DNA of 64,000 bases from Solirubrobacterales bacterium (GTDB taxonomy: Bacteria > Actinomycetota > Thermoleophilia > Solirubrobacterales > 70-9): contig JADJRQ010000002.1 in NCBI GenBank assembly GCA_016712175.1, positions 248,001 to 312,000 of the forward strand, given 5' to 3'. The translations under genes and the position numbers were made by a program. Positions 33,528 to 42,127 of the stretch are shown here, in pieces. The notes beneath the pieces were generated by a model. The model did not search any database. It worked only from the letters and a program-made list of their open reading frames with translations, and was not told where the DNA came from. Position 1 is the first letter of the stretch, and every line of letters starts with the position of its first letter.

Positions 33528-35120
33528 TCACAGGCGATCGGGCCAGAGGGATGTGAAGCGTTCGGCAAGGGCCGTGATCGTCAAGCTGGGATTGACCCCG
33601 AGGTTGACCGGGATCGCCGATGCGTCCATTACGTAAAGACCCGGGTAGCCGTGGACTTCATGGCGAGCATCGATCACACCTTCCTCCGGAGTCGCCCCGA
33701 TCACCGCTCCGCCAAGGATGTGGGCCGTGACCGAGCGTCCACCGAGGCTTTCCACCAACAGGTTCATCGGCAGCCCGCTTGAGGAATGTGCGAAGGCCCG
33801 CGCGACCTCATTGGCCGCTGGAAGATAACTCGGTGCTTCGTGCCCTTTGACCGGTCTTGACTGAAGGACCCGTTTCCAGGGACGGACCCGGGAGCGCCGG
33901 AGTTCGAACCCGAGTTCAGAGTCGGCCTCCTGCATCACCGTGATCGCGGTCAGCCTCTTCTCGAAGCCGGTGGCGAAAACCGCGCGGGCCGACCGGACTG
34001 GATGCCTGAGTAGCGCCGCGACCGTCTTCAACGAGCGCAACCAGGGCTTCGTTCCGTCGATCAGGGGACCGACCTGCCACCGAAGCATCTTGCCGCCCCC
34101 GACGTAACGGTTCTGCGTGATGTGGGTGTGGGCATCGGGCCGGAAGTCGGTCGTGATCGCGGGCCCCCGGCTGAAATCCGCTTCCGGGTCGCTTTGAAGA
34201 ACAGCGGATACGGCCTCCGAGTTGGTCCGGACTTGTTCTCCGAGGCGGCGCGAGACCCGTGGCAGGGTTCCCGTTTCGTCCCGGCACGCGAGCAGCAGCT
34301 CGAGGGTTCCCAGCACGCCCGCGGCCAGGACCACCTGCCTCGCCCGAACCGTCTCCTGGACTCCGCGCTTCCAGGGATGCCGTGTGGCAAGCCGATAGCC
34401 ACCATCCGGATGGGGATCGATCGAGGTGACCTTCCGCTCGGAATGGATCCGGGCCCCTCGACGCTCGGCCAGGTAGAGGTAGTTCAGGTCGAGCGAATTC
34501 TTCGACCCATAGGGACAACCGCTCAGGCAGCCTCCGCAAAGGACGCAACCGGTTCGATCGGGACCCTCACCACCGAAGTACGGATCGGGAACTGTCCGGC
34601 CCTCTACCCCGAAATGGATGGCCAGTGGCACCGGCCCGAAGTTCGCTTCTCCTCCGATAGACCGGGCGGCCGCACGCAGGTGCTCGTCCATTTCGCCGAT
34701 GAACGGATTCGTGGCCCGGCCGAGCATTCTCCCCGCTTCTGCGAAGTGGGGAGCCATTGCGGAGGTCCAGTCATCTTCGGCTTCCCCCCAGGCCGGATCC
34801 TTAAAGACCGCCGGCTCCGGCTCGAGCAGAACCCCTCCCCAGACGATCGACCCACCGCCGACGCCGGCCGCCCCGATAATGCCGACGTCGCGGAAGACCC
34901 GCTGCCAGAAGTAGCCGTGCATTCCCAACCTGGGTTCCCAGAGGTGCTCCCGCAGACTTGACCGGGCTGCCTGGATGTCCGCCGGTCGCAGACGCTTCCC
35001 CTGCTCGAGCACCAGCACGTCGTAACCCTTTTCCGCAAGACGTAGCGCGGTCACGGCCCCGCCGAAACCGCTGCCGACAACGGCAACGTCACAATCGAAA
35101 ACTCCTTCACCAACACCCAT
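33528..35120 (-). CDS. GMC-type FAD oxidoreductase (cholesterol oxidase-like)
   Basis: A 530-residue flavoprotein. The FAD-binding Rossmann motif is VVGSGFGGAVTALRLAEKG, with the ribose-binding acid in VLEQGKR. GIIGAAGVGGGSIVWGG covers the flavin. A cysteine-rich insert, GCVLCGGCLSGCPYGSKNS, is typical of the cholesterol oxidase/glucose-methanol-choline branch and may bind a metal. The C-terminus has PSLTITALAERF. It would oxidise an alcohol or sterol-like substrate using FAD. ATG 35120 fits. No obvious substrate-pathway neighbours; the gene may be monocistronic. Confidence 0.9.
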   Translation of the reverse strand: MGVGEGVFDCDVAVVGSGFGGAVTALRLAEKGYDVLVLEQGKRLRPADIQAARSSLREHLWEPRLGMHGYFWQRVFRDVGIIGAAGVGGGSIVWGGVLLEPEPAVFKDPAWGEAEDDWTSAMAPHFAEAGRMLGRATNPFIGEMDEHLRAAARSIGGEANFGPVPLAIHFGVEGRTVPDPYFGGEGPDRTGCVLCGGCLSGCPYGSKNSLDLNYLYLAERRGARIHSERKVTSIDPHPDGGYRLATRHPWKRGVQETVRARQVVLAAGVLGTLELLLACRDETGTLPRVSRRLGEQVRTNSEAVSAVLQSDPEADFSRGPAITTDFRPDAHTHITQNRYVGGGKMLRWQVGPLIDGTKPWLRSLKTVAALLRHPVRSARAVFATGFEKRLTAITVMQEADSELGFELRRSRVRPWKRVLQSRPVKGHEAPSYLPAANEVARAFAHSSSGLPMNLLVESLGGRSVTAHILGGAVIGATPEEGVIDARHEVHGYPGLYVMDASAIPVNLGVNPSLTITALAERFTSLWPDRL

Positions 35121-35156
35121 CAGCGGATCTTAGGAGCAAGCTCCCAAGCCCGGAAC

Positions 35157-35450
35157 TCACCCGCCCGAAAAATAGGCGACCGCGTCTCCTTCCTCGATCT
35201 TCGGAATCGGGGGCGTCGTACTGATGTTCTCCAGCACCCACTTCGAGGCGACGCCGGTCGACTTGTCAGTTCCTTCTTTGTCCTGGCAAACGGTCACCGC
35301 CACACCGCCCTCGGGAATCCGGATCGCCGTGTAGCTGACGAATCCGGGCACTTCGCTCATCAACGCTCCGACTTCGTCGGTCCTCTCTTCGATCAGGTCG
35401 AAGATCTCCGAGCCGGCATCACCGGAATAGCTGCGAATGACAACGTACAT
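35157..35450 (-). CDS. Small ABM-like (dimeric alpha-beta barrel) protein
   Basis: A 97-residue protein. ATG 35450 follows a good GGAGG site (CAGGAGGTACGAA), which decides the start. It begins MYVVIRSYSGD, with VGALMSEVPGFVSYTAI and VAVTVCQDKEGTDKS, the strand-helix-strand pattern of antibiotic biosynthesis monooxygenase-like or stress-responsive barrel proteins. The C-terminal extension (IPKIEEGDAVAYFSGG) is unusual. Function unknown. Confidence 0.65.
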   Translation of the reverse strand: MYVVIRSYSGDAGSEIFDLIEERTDEVGALMSEVPGFVSYTAIRIPEGGVAVTVCQDKEGTDKSTGVASKWVLENISTTPPIPKIEEGDAVAYFSGG

Positions 35451-35540
35451 TTCGTACCTCCTGGGCTGATTGCCTGTGTGCTCCCAGCCTAGTCCCATTC
35501 GGCCGGGCGGTTGGCCCAAGTTGACTGCGCGCCGTCCGGC

Positions 35541-36176
35541 TCAGCCGGCCGCGTCGGGCGCGGACGTCGGACGCGGAGCGAGTGTCGCTCTCGACAATGT
35601 CGGATAGGTCGCGCGATACCCCAGGCGGCGGGCGATTGGCGCGAGTGCACCGAACATCACCCGCTGAATGGCCGGCGGTGGTTTGCGCAAGACGAGGACA
35701 TCGGAAAACTCGGTTGCGGTAAGTGCGAGCTGGAGCGGGTTCGGCACCCCGCGCGTGTTGACGTGCCCCTCGCGCGCAAGTCCGAACATCGTCTCGAGCA
35801 TTTGCACGAACCGCTCGCCCGGCGTGACCTCCACGCGCACGACCGCATCCACTTCACCTTCGTTCCACCAATCATGCCAGACACCAGGCGGGATGTCCGC
35901 CCGCTCGCCCTCGCGCAGTACCGACTTCTGACCGTCGCGGAACACTATCAGTTCGCCCTTTTCAACGCTGAAGCTCTCATGAAGCGCAGGATGCAGGTGC
36001 TCACCAAGGACACGTGCGCCGGGGAGCGCAGTCATCTCACCGGTGGCTCGTTCCTCATCGTTCAACCACGGCAGTTCGACGATGACGGCGCGCTCCCGAG
36101 TGACAGGGTTCTCCCAGATTTCCCCAGGCTCGATCGGCCGGATATCGGGCGAAGCAGCGGAGTCTGGATGGGACAT
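35541..36176 (-). CDS. Cupin-domain protein
   Basis: A 211-residue protein with one cupin domain: EHLHPALHESFSVEKGELIVFRDG (metal-type His residues) and LREGERADIPPGVWHDWWNEGE, then a C-terminal helical extension (FVQMLETMFGLAREGHVN...VMFGALAPIARRLGYRATYP). The extension resembles that of cupin proteins annotated near monooxygenases. No enzyme activity can be assigned. ATG 36176 fits. Confidence 0.82.
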   Translation of the reverse strand: MSHPDSAASPDIRPIEPGEIWENPVTRERAVIVELPWLNDEERATGEMTALPGARVLGEHLHPALHESFSVEKGELIVFRDGQKSVLREGERADIPPGVWHDWWNEGEVDAVVRVEVTPGERFVQMLETMFGLAREGHVNTRGVPNPLQLALTATEFSDVLVLRKPPPAIQRVMFGALAPIARRLGYRATYPTLSRATLAPRPTSAPDAAG

Positions 36177-36221
36177 TTCGCCAACTTATCAGCGAACATT
36201 CACTTCGACAAGTCGGGTTTT

Positions 36222-36638
36222 TCAGGATGAAATCACCATCTTTATGGCGCTCTCCGGGTGGACCGAACAGGACGTCTCATAGCGACCGGCCCGGTTAAGC
36301 GGGATCTTCAGAGTCTGGTGAGGCGAGACTGGGTACCCGGCCACGAATTGGGTCGAACTGTCCATGTTCTCGATCACCAGGGTGTCACCAACCTTGCCGG
36401 TAATTCGGTCGGGAATCTCGGGCACCTCCTTGCCCTGGGCGATCACTTGCCCGGCACCATCCGGGATTCTGATCAGTTTGTTGCTGCCCTCGGCAGAAGT
36501 CCCGGCGCATCCGGTCTGCATGATCAGCCCGGTGGCCACGGTAGCGAGGATTGCGAGCAACAACCCGTAGCGCCCACGGCTATCAGCCGTGGGCGCGGGC
36601 AATTGCCTTTTCGGCTCAGCCTTCCTTGACGGTCGCAT
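36222..36638 (-). CDS. Cupredoxin-like exported protein in a copper block
   Basis: A 138-residue protein with a basic N-terminus, one hydrophobic export/lipoprotein segment ending MQTGCAG (possible lipobox Cys) and a beta domain. The C-terminal C-x2-H-x6-M pattern (SCSVHPESAIKMVIS) is like a cupredoxin copper site; the first His ligand is less clear. The start ATG 36638 overlaps the upstream PCu(A)C gene by 23 bases. A perfect hairpin (36570-36596) falls in its N-terminal codons, so a later start is possible. Confidence 0.7.
   Translation of the reverse strand: MRPSRKAEPKRQLPAPTADSRGRYGLLLAILATVATGLIMQTGCAGTSAEGSNKLIRIPDGAGQVIAQGKEVPEIPDRITGKVGDTLVIENMDSSTQFVAGYPVSPHQTLKIPLNRAGRYETSCSVHPESAIKMVISS
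36570..36596. other. Perfect 11-bp hairpin between two copper genes, inside coding sequence
   Basis: Bases 36570-36580 and 36586-36596 are exact reverse complements around a TATCA loop. It lies 20 bases beyond the PCu(A)C stop, within the annotated N-terminus of the cupredoxin-like gene. It could stop or attenuate transcription between the two genes, or stabilise the processed upstream message. There is no T tract. Confidence 0.5.
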
Positions 36639-37122
36639 CTACCTGAACCTCGCCCGCCGTTTCCAACGTGAGGGTGACCGGGAAGGTCTCCCCGATCTGT
36701 AGTGGCTTGGCCAGTTCCAGGATCATGATGTGGTAACCGCCCGGCGCAAGAACCACATCCTGTCCGGCTGGAAGGTCGACAGCCGAGACTGGACGCATGC
36801 TCATCATCGCGTCACCGCCCATCTCACCATCTCCAGGCTTCATCGCTTCCTGGCCTTCTCCACCCTCGGTCTCCGAACCCGAGGTGACGGTCTCGTGGAT
36901 CTCGGTCTTCGCCCCGATCGAGGTCGATACGCTGGCCTTGACCAGCCGGTCATCAACAGGGCTCTTGATGGTCATGTAGACCGCCCCGTTCTCCTGGCTG
37001 ACCGCTGAGGTCCTCGACCAGACGTCACTGATCTCCAGCTTTTCATCGTCCGAGCCTCCACATGCAGCAAGTGTTCCTGCGACGACGATCAGTGCTATCG
37101 GGATCAACATCAGTTTCTTCAT
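36616..37122 (-). CDS. PCu(A)C-type periplasmic copper chaperone
   Basis: A 168-residue lipoprotein (MKKLMLIPIALIVVAGTLAACGG, lipobox Cys) with the PCu(A)C domain. The domain binds Cu(I) outside the membrane and delivers it to the CuA site of cytochrome oxidase with SCO1. Ligand residues are in EIHETV (His), MMSMRPV (Met) and GGYHIMIL (His-x-Met). A Glu/Gly/Met-rich insert (about residues 75-95) is longer than usual. ATG 37122 has an AAAGGAGA site. It lies just downstream of SCO1 on the same strand, consistent with CuA assembly. Confidence 0.92.
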   Translation of the reverse strand: MKKLMLIPIALIVVAGTLAACGGSDDEKLEISDVWSRTSAVSQENGAVYMTIKSPVDDRLVKASVSTSIGAKTEIHETVTSGSETEGGEGQEAMKPGDGEMGGDAMMSMRPVSAVDLPAGQDVVLAPGGYHIMILELAKPLQIGETFPVTLTLETAGEVQVDATVKEG

Positions 37123-37159
37123 TTGGTTCTCCTTTGAAATTTTTGGATTGCCGGTGGCA

Positions 37160-37845
37160 TCAGGAATCCTGAGCCGCCGTTGTTTCGGAAAGCAGCATCT
37201 TCAGGTCTGCCGCGATGTCCTCCGAGGATGTGGCGAAGGGCCACTCGACCCGCACCAACCCGTTGGAATCAACCGCGAACACCTGCGCTGTGTGACCGAC
37301 CTCGTAGTTGCCGTCCTTGCGGGGCTTGCCCAGTTCGTGTGATGCATCGAACGCCTTTTCGGCCCGAACCAATTGCTCGGGAGACCTCGGAACGAACGAC
37401 GCGAAAGCGTCCTTCGGAAAGAAATGCCCCAGATATCCGTTGAGCACCTTCCCGGTGTCACGCTTCGGGTCGACCGTCACCATGCCCACTTCCACCGATT
37501 TCCTCTGCTCGGACTCAGGTCCGCCAGCGCCAGACGAAGATCGGCGAGCGTTGTCGGACAGACGTCCGGGCAGGAGGTGTAGCCGAAGAAGACGAGCATC
37601 AGGCCGTCTCCTTTGCCCTTGAGCGCGTTGCCCCGGGTACTGCTGTGTTGGTTTTCGTTCGGCAACCGCACGACGCCGACTTCAGTCGGTGGATTGCGGG
37701 TCATGCCGTTCAGACCCGAGGAGTCCTCTCCGGAACCGCATCCCGCGAACATGGACACCCCAAGTAACAGGGTGGCCAGCGCGAGGCTACGAAAGAGAAA
37801 CGAACTCCCGGCAGGCCTGTCCCGGCGGATGGCAATAGCCTCCAT
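37160..37845 (-). CDS. SCO1/SenC copper-insertion protein (frame broken)
   Basis: SCO proteins are thioredoxin-fold membrane-anchored factors that place copper in CuA. The N-terminus has a lipoprotein-like segment (LALATLLLGVSMFAGCGSG). Copper ligands are the CxxxC in GYTSCPDVCPTT and the His in VGHTAQVF. A missing G near 37509-37512 splits the frame; the corrected sequence reads LADLSPEQRKSVEVGMVTVDPKRDTG. The start ATG 37845 has an AAAGGAA site. It precedes the PCu(A)C gene, forming the usual CuA-maturation pair. Confidence 0.9.
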
Positions 37846-37901
37846 CGAGATTCCTTTCGGTAAGCGTTGGCACCGGAATCAGATCCGGTCGATCCTGGAA
37901 G

Positions 37902-38231
37902 TCAGGCGCCGAAAGGAGGTCCACGCGACCCGAGAGTGCCCGCAATGAGAGCACCGGGGCCACCGATAGCGATTTGGGAGAAACCGATCCGTCCCGCTGC
38001 ACGCGCCCGACTCCGCGATCCCTCGAGGAGTCCGGCCATTGATTCAATGACCGATTCGCCCGGATACAGGCCGGCAAGAAGCGGCAAGAGCAGCGCTGCG
38101 AACGGAACCAGCATGAGCAGACCCGCCGTACTGTCAACCAGTCCGGAGAACCCAACGATCGTCACCAGAAGCAGGGCGATCAGGCATGTGACAAATCTCG
38201 TCACCAAGAGAGATCTTACAGGTCCAACCAA
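37902..38231 (-). CDS. Small two-helix membrane protein upstream of the copper block
   Basis: Up to 109 residues from TTG 38231; GTG 38204 within the same frame is an alternative start. Two hydrophobic stretches are visible: FVTCLIALLLVTIVGFSGLV and LLMLVPFAALLLPLLAGLY. The tail, rich in Arg/Ala/Gly, ends GALIAGTLGSRGPPFGA, and RAAGRIGF recalls a conserved Arg-Gly-rich linker. I do not recognise it. Its position 57 bases upstream of SCO1 suggests membership in the copper operon. Confidence 0.55.
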   Translation of the reverse strand: MVGPVRSLLVTRFVTCLIALLLVTIVGFSGLVDSTAGLLMLVPFAALLLPLLAGLYPGESVIESMAGLLEGSRSRARAAGRIGFSQIAIGGPGALIAGTLGSRGPPFGA

Positions 38232-38362
38232 TGCGCCAAATTTCCTTGCGGCCGTTTCAGCAACCGCTCAGAGCCATGTGAGGGTGGGCGACGGGCCAGT
38301 TATTCGCGAGCTCGCTCGTTATCGGAGCGCTCCCTCCACGGCCACCACAGTGGTGACCAGGC

Positions 38363-39286
38363 TCAATTGCCCGAGAGTCCTTCCGGCAGCGGCGCAGCGT
38401 CGGTCGGCGGATCGTCAAGAACCAGCCGCGGCACCGTCACCGGCTCGAGCTTGCGCCGCTTCAGGCCTTTGATTATTTCCGGCAGAGCGGCCACGGTATT
38501 CGTGCGGTCACCGCCGCCGTCATGCATCAGAATTATCGACCCCGGCTTCGCATCGTCAACCGCATTCCGGGCGATTTCGTCCGAACTCAACCCCTCGTAG
38601 TCACCGGTGTCGACGTCCCAGAGAACCATCAGCATGTCCCGCTCGGCCAGCAATTCCAGAGTCGAGCCGTTGAACGAGCGATACGGCGGCCTGAACAGCC
38701 GCTCGACGGGTCCACCGGCACCGTCCATGAGGGCGGCCTGTTCGTTTAGCTGGAGGAGTTGGTCTCCCGCGCTCAGTTCCCCCATTCGTGGGTGATCCAC
38801 TGTGTGGTTTCCGATTGCGTTGCCCTCGCGCATGATCTTCTGGATCATCCTTTCCTGGTCGGGGATCATCGAGCCGACGACGAAAAATGTTCCGTGAGTG
38901 CCAGTCTGCTTGAGAATCCTCAGGATTTCGGGAGTGAATACGCTCGGACCGTCATCGAAAGTCAGGGCCACCTGGCGTTTCTTACCCTGGCCCGCCGCGA
39001 CGAAAGTCGTGAAGTCGAGGAGCCGATCGATGCCCCTGTCCTCCCGGGCGAGCTGCTTTGCCTCGATCTCCTGGAGTTCGGCCGCGGTCGGCTTGGCCTT
39101 CGTGACGGCTGCCTGGTTGGAGTCGGGAGACCCGCTGATCGCACCGATGATGAGGGCGACTACAGCGACCGGCACGGCAATCAGGATCGCCCGGCGACGC
39201 ATGTGGGTGCGCCGCTTCGACCTGTCGCGCTGTTCACTCCCTTGCGAGGAGCGAGGTTTTTTTCCTGAGTTCCGTTGCCCGGACAT
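38363..39286 (-). CDS. Membrane-anchored polysaccharide deacetylase (NodB domain)
   Basis: A 307-residue protein with a basic cytoplasmic N-terminus, one membrane anchor (AILIAVPVAVVALIIGAI) and a NodB/CE4 domain. Catalytic motifs are visible: VALTFDDGPS (base Asp and metal Asp), GNHTVDHPRM (metal His residues), LFRPPYRSF, WDVDTGDY and ILMHDGGGDR. CE4 enzymes remove N-acetyl groups from peptidoglycan or other polysaccharides outside the cell. ATG 39286 fits. The downstream neighbour is the small membrane protein and copper block. Confidence 0.93.
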   Translation of the reverse strand: MSGQRNSGKKPRSSQGSEQRDRSKRRTHMRRRAILIAVPVAVVALIIGAISGSPDSNQAAVTKAKPTAAELQEIEAKQLAREDRGIDRLLDFTTFVAAGQGKKRQVALTFDDGPSVFTPEILRILKQTGTHGTFFVVGSMIPDQERMIQKIMREGNAIGNHTVDHPRMGELSAGDQLLQLNEQAALMDGAGGPVERLFRPPYRSFNGSTLELLAERDMLMVLWDVDTGDYEGLSSDEIARNAVDDAKPGSIILMHDGGGDRTNTVAALPEIIKGLKRRKLEPVTVPRLVLDDPPTDAAPLPEGLSGN

Positions 39287-39382
39287 AGATGACCATTTTT
39301 ACACGCTCTAACGATTCTCGGGAATCAATCATGGCAACGTCTTAAATTGCCCCCCATCGTTCCCCAGGGATATGGTCAATCC

Positions 39383-39715
39383 ATGGCCCCCACCGAAGAA
39401 CACACCGAGCGGATCCGCGAAGTCATCTTCGAGCGGGATGGTGTCACCGAGAAGAAGATGTTTGGAGGGGTCGCCTGGATGATTGACGGCAACATGGCCG
39501 TCGGAACCTTCGATGAGGATGGTCTGCTGGTCCGCGTCCCCCGGGACGAATATGACACCGCGCTCGCCGAGCCGCACGCCGGTCCGATGGAGATGGGTGG
39601 CCGGACCATGCGGGGCTTCGTCGTGGTTGATGCCACTGGCATCGAAAACGAGGCAGACCTGGTCGAATGGATCGAAACGTGCTCCTCCTACGCCTCATCC
39701 CTGCCCCCGAAGTGA
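39383..39715 (+). CDS. TfoX N-terminal-domain protein
   Basis: A 110-residue protein with the TfoX_N fold: IREVIFERDGVTEKKMFGGVAWMIDGNMAVG, LLVRV, MGGRTMRGFVVVD. In Haemophilus, TfoX regulates competence, but stand-alone TfoX_N proteins in actinobacteria have unknown roles. ATG 39383 is chosen because the upstream codons lack similarity to the family. Confidence 0.88.
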   Translation: MAPTEEHTERIREVIFERDGVTEKKMFGGVAWMIDGNMAVGTFDEDGLLVRVPRDEYDTALAEPHAGPMEMGGRTMRGFVVVDATGIENEADLVEWIETCSSYASSLPPK

Positions 39716-39791
39716 GGATGCTCCTGTTGAAACGCGCGGCGCCCTATTGATTCGGGTGGCTCGGTCGACAGCACCGACTATCCTCTGAGAC

Positions 39792-40566
39792 ATGAACGTC
39801 GACGTCACGACCCGCGGTCCGGTTGATCACGAAATGATCGCTTTGGCGCAGGAGGCGTTCGCCGATCTCGAAACAGCCGTCGGCCGTCATCTGGACCAGA
39901 CCCACGTGGTGCTCCGGCAGGAAAAACCGAGCTTTCCCCAGCCTGCCCGGGCCGAGGGTGACGTGTCGCTTGGTGGAAAGACAATTCGGGGACAGGTCGA
40001 AGCCGACAACATGCCCCGGGCGATCCACGCCTGGCCGACCGCCTACAGCATCAGCTTCGACGCCACGTCGATCGCCTTACCTCCCTCCAGCGCAAGCCGA
40101 CCCGAAGCCCCGGAGGGCAAGTGGAGCCACGACACCTGGGTGCCGCTTCGCCCGTCGCAATCACTATTGGCTTCCGGTGAACGGGACGTGATCCGGCGCA
40201 AAGTCTTCTCACTGGTGCCGCTGAAGGCCATCGAAGCTGCCGAATTGATGACTGAACTCGACCATGCCTTCTACCTGTTTCACGATTCGGACCGATGCTG
40301 ACTCGGTCGTCTATCTGCGGGACGACGACCGCCTGGCCGTAATCGCTCCTCAGGATGCCTCGGCTCCTGCGGAGAGAAACGAATCGGACGGCATCGTTCG
40401 TGAGTCCAGTCATTTCTCCGGACCCCTCACCCTGGAGGATGCGCGCAGCCAGATGGATGAGCTCAACCACCGCTTCATGTTCTTCGTAGACGCCGCCACT
40501 GGTCACGGCGCGGTGCTCTACCTGAGGTACGACGGCCATTACGGCCTGATCGAACAGGAGACCTGA
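39792..40566 (+). CDS. HPF/RaiA-type ribosome hibernation factor with two C-terminal domains (frame broken)
   Basis: The N-terminal about 100 residues look like a diverged RaiA/S30AE domain (VDVTTRGPVDHEMIALAQEAFADLE). Two copies of the long-HPF C-terminal dimerisation domain follow: VIRRKVFSLVPLKAIEAAELM with DHAFYLFHD, then SHFSGPLTLEDARSQMDEL with YLRYDGHYGLIEQ. Such proteins shut down and pair ribosomes in stress. The frame breaks near 40288: the corrected reading is HDS-TDADSVVYLRDDDR. ATG 39792 fits. Double C-terminal domains occur in some actinobacterial members. Confidence 0.8.
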
Positions 40567-40617
40567 CCTCCGGGATCGGTTGACCGCGCTCGGTACCTCC
40601 GTCAGAGGGCCCTCGAG

Positions 40618-40690
40618 GGTGAGCGACGGGGATCGAACCCGCGACCGCCTGGACCACAACCAGGAGCTCTACCAACTGAGCTACGCCCAC
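40618..40690 (-). tRNA. tRNA-His (GTG anticodon)
   Basis: The minus strand folds as a cloverleaf. Acceptor GTGGGCG pairs with CGCTCAC (one G-U), the D arm reads GCTCAGTTGGTAGAGC, the anticodon loop TTGTGGT sits in a CTGG/CCAG stem, and the T arm reads GCGGGTTCGATCCCCG. The discriminator is C and the base at position -1 (40691) encodes G, both required for tRNA-His identity. CCA is not encoded. Confidence 0.97.
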
Positions 40691-40737
40691 CGCGAAGAGA
40701 CAAATCTACCGGGACCGGGTCTCCATGAGCGTGGCGA

Positions 40738-41616
40738 TCAGGTCTCGATCGGAGGCGGCACATTGCTGCTCGACCAGATCGCTCCAGCCGAAGCGGTGAT
40801 GACCAGACCGATCGCGACGATCTCGGTCGGCACCACTCCCTGATCCAGGAGGAGGAAACCAACCATCGCGGCAACGGCCGGCTCGATGCTCATCATCACC
40901 CCGAAGACATTCGAAGGAAGGCGGCGCATCGCCTCGAGTTCGAGGGAGAACGGCACCGCCGAGCTCAGGATGCCGACGCCGATCCCGATCAGGATGATCG
41001 TCGGGTCGAACAGTTCCATCCCGCCGTCAATGATGCCCGTCGGAGCAGTCAGGATTGCCGCGATTGTCATCGCCACGGCAAGTCCTTTCCCTCCCGCGGC
41101 CTGCTGACCGAGGCTCTTGCCGAGCATGATGTAGGCACCCCAGAAGCACGCCGCGAGCAGGGCGCAGCCGACTCCGACCGGATCGAGGTCATCACCACCC
41201 AACCCGCCGGTGAGCAGCAGGATTCCGGCGGCGGCAAGAGCGGCCCACAGCCAGTCGCGGCGCCGGGGCGAGGTGATCAGGGCGACAGTGAGGGGGCCGA
41301 GGAACTCGAAGGTGACCGCGGTCCCGAGCGGAATGCGATCGATCGATTCATAGAAGAAGAGGTTGACGCCGGCCAGGGCGATGCCGAAAAGAAGAATTAC
41401 CTTTCGATCGCTCTTCGGGATTCTGAAGTCAGGCCGCCAGATCGCAACCAGCAGCACTGCAGAAACCAGCGCCCGCATGAATACGACGCCGGACGCGCCG
41501 ATGTCCGAGAACAGGCTGACGGCAATCGCCGAACCGACCTGGATCGAAAGGATCGAGCCGAGCACCATGGCGATCGCGGTCGGGGTCGGTGACTGTTGCT
41601 GGGAGGGCACGCCCAC
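40738..41616 (-). CDS. EamA/DMT-family transporter (RhtA-like)
   Basis: A 292-residue inner-membrane protein with ten predicted helices in two EamA halves (first from VLGSILSIQVGSAIAVSLF; second from VGCALLAACFWGAYIMLGKSL). RIPLGTAVTFEFLGPLTVAL and LPSNVFGVMMSIEPAVAAMVGFLLL are typical of the RhtA amino-acid exporter branch. It probably exports small metabolites; the substrate is not defined. The start is GTG 41616. Beside tRNA-His on the same strand. Confidence 0.9.
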   Translation of the reverse strand: MGVPSQQQSPTPTAIAMVLGSILSIQVGSAIAVSLFSDIGASGVVFMRALVSAVLLVAIWRPDFRIPKSDRKVILLFGIALAGVNLFFYESIDRIPLGTAVTFEFLGPLTVALITSPRRRDWLWAALAAAGILLLTGGLGGDDLDPVGVGCALLAACFWGAYIMLGKSLGQQAAGGKGLAVAMTIAAILTAPTGIIDGGMELFDPTIILIGIGVGILSSAVPFSLELEAMRRLPSNVFGVMMSIEPAVAAMVGFLLLDQGVVPTEIVAIGLVITASAGAIWSSSNVPPPIET

Positions 41617-41686
41617 AGTGAAGCACCCGTCCCACCCTCCATGCCGCGACCTTCATCCCTGGCGCGAAAGGCGTGATACTCGCCCC

Positions 41687-42127
41687 ATGGAAAAGCCTGC
41701 GGCGCCAACTCGTGACCAGTTCCCGCACCTCCGCACCATCCCCACGAGGTGGAAGGACAACGACATATACGGCCACGTCAACAACGTCGAGTACTACTCC
41801 TTCTTCGACACCGTGATCAACGCCTGGCTGATCGAAGAGGGTGGTCTCGACATTCACTCCGGAGATTCGATCGGAGTCTGCGCCGAATCCGGCTGCCGCT
41901 TCCTCGCATCAGTCGCCTTCCCCGAGCGGGTCGAGGCCGGACTGCGAGTCGGGCGGCTCGGCAATTCGAGCGTCAAGTACGAGATCGGCCTTTTCGACGC
42001 CGAAGGCGAGGCGCTGGCCGAAGGGCATTTCGTACATGTCTTCGTCGATCGCGAAAGCCGGACGCCGATGCCGATTCCCGCAGGGATCCGCAGTTCGCTT
42101 GAGAGGCTCGAGGTTCCCGCCTCTTGA
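41687..42127 (+). CDS. Hot-dog-fold acyl-CoA thioesterase
   Basis: A 146-residue thioesterase of the 4-hydroxybenzoyl-CoA thioesterase type. It has RWKDNDIYGHVNNVEYYSFFDTVIN, whose Asp acts in thioester hydrolysis, then GVCAESGCRFLASVAFPE and the exposed helix and strands of a hot-dog fold. It would cut acyl-CoA thioesters; the chain specificity is unknown. ATG 41687 follows the divergent EamA gene. Its stop overlaps the alcohol dehydrogenase start by 4 bases, so the two are probably co-translated. Confidence 0.9.
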   Translation: MEKPAAPTRDQFPHLRTIPTRWKDNDIYGHVNNVEYYSFFDTVINAWLIEEGGLDIHSGDSIGVCAESGCRFLASVAFPERVEAGLRVGRLGNSSVKYEIGLFDAEGEALAEGHFVHVFVDRESRTPMPIPAGIRSSLERLEVPAS

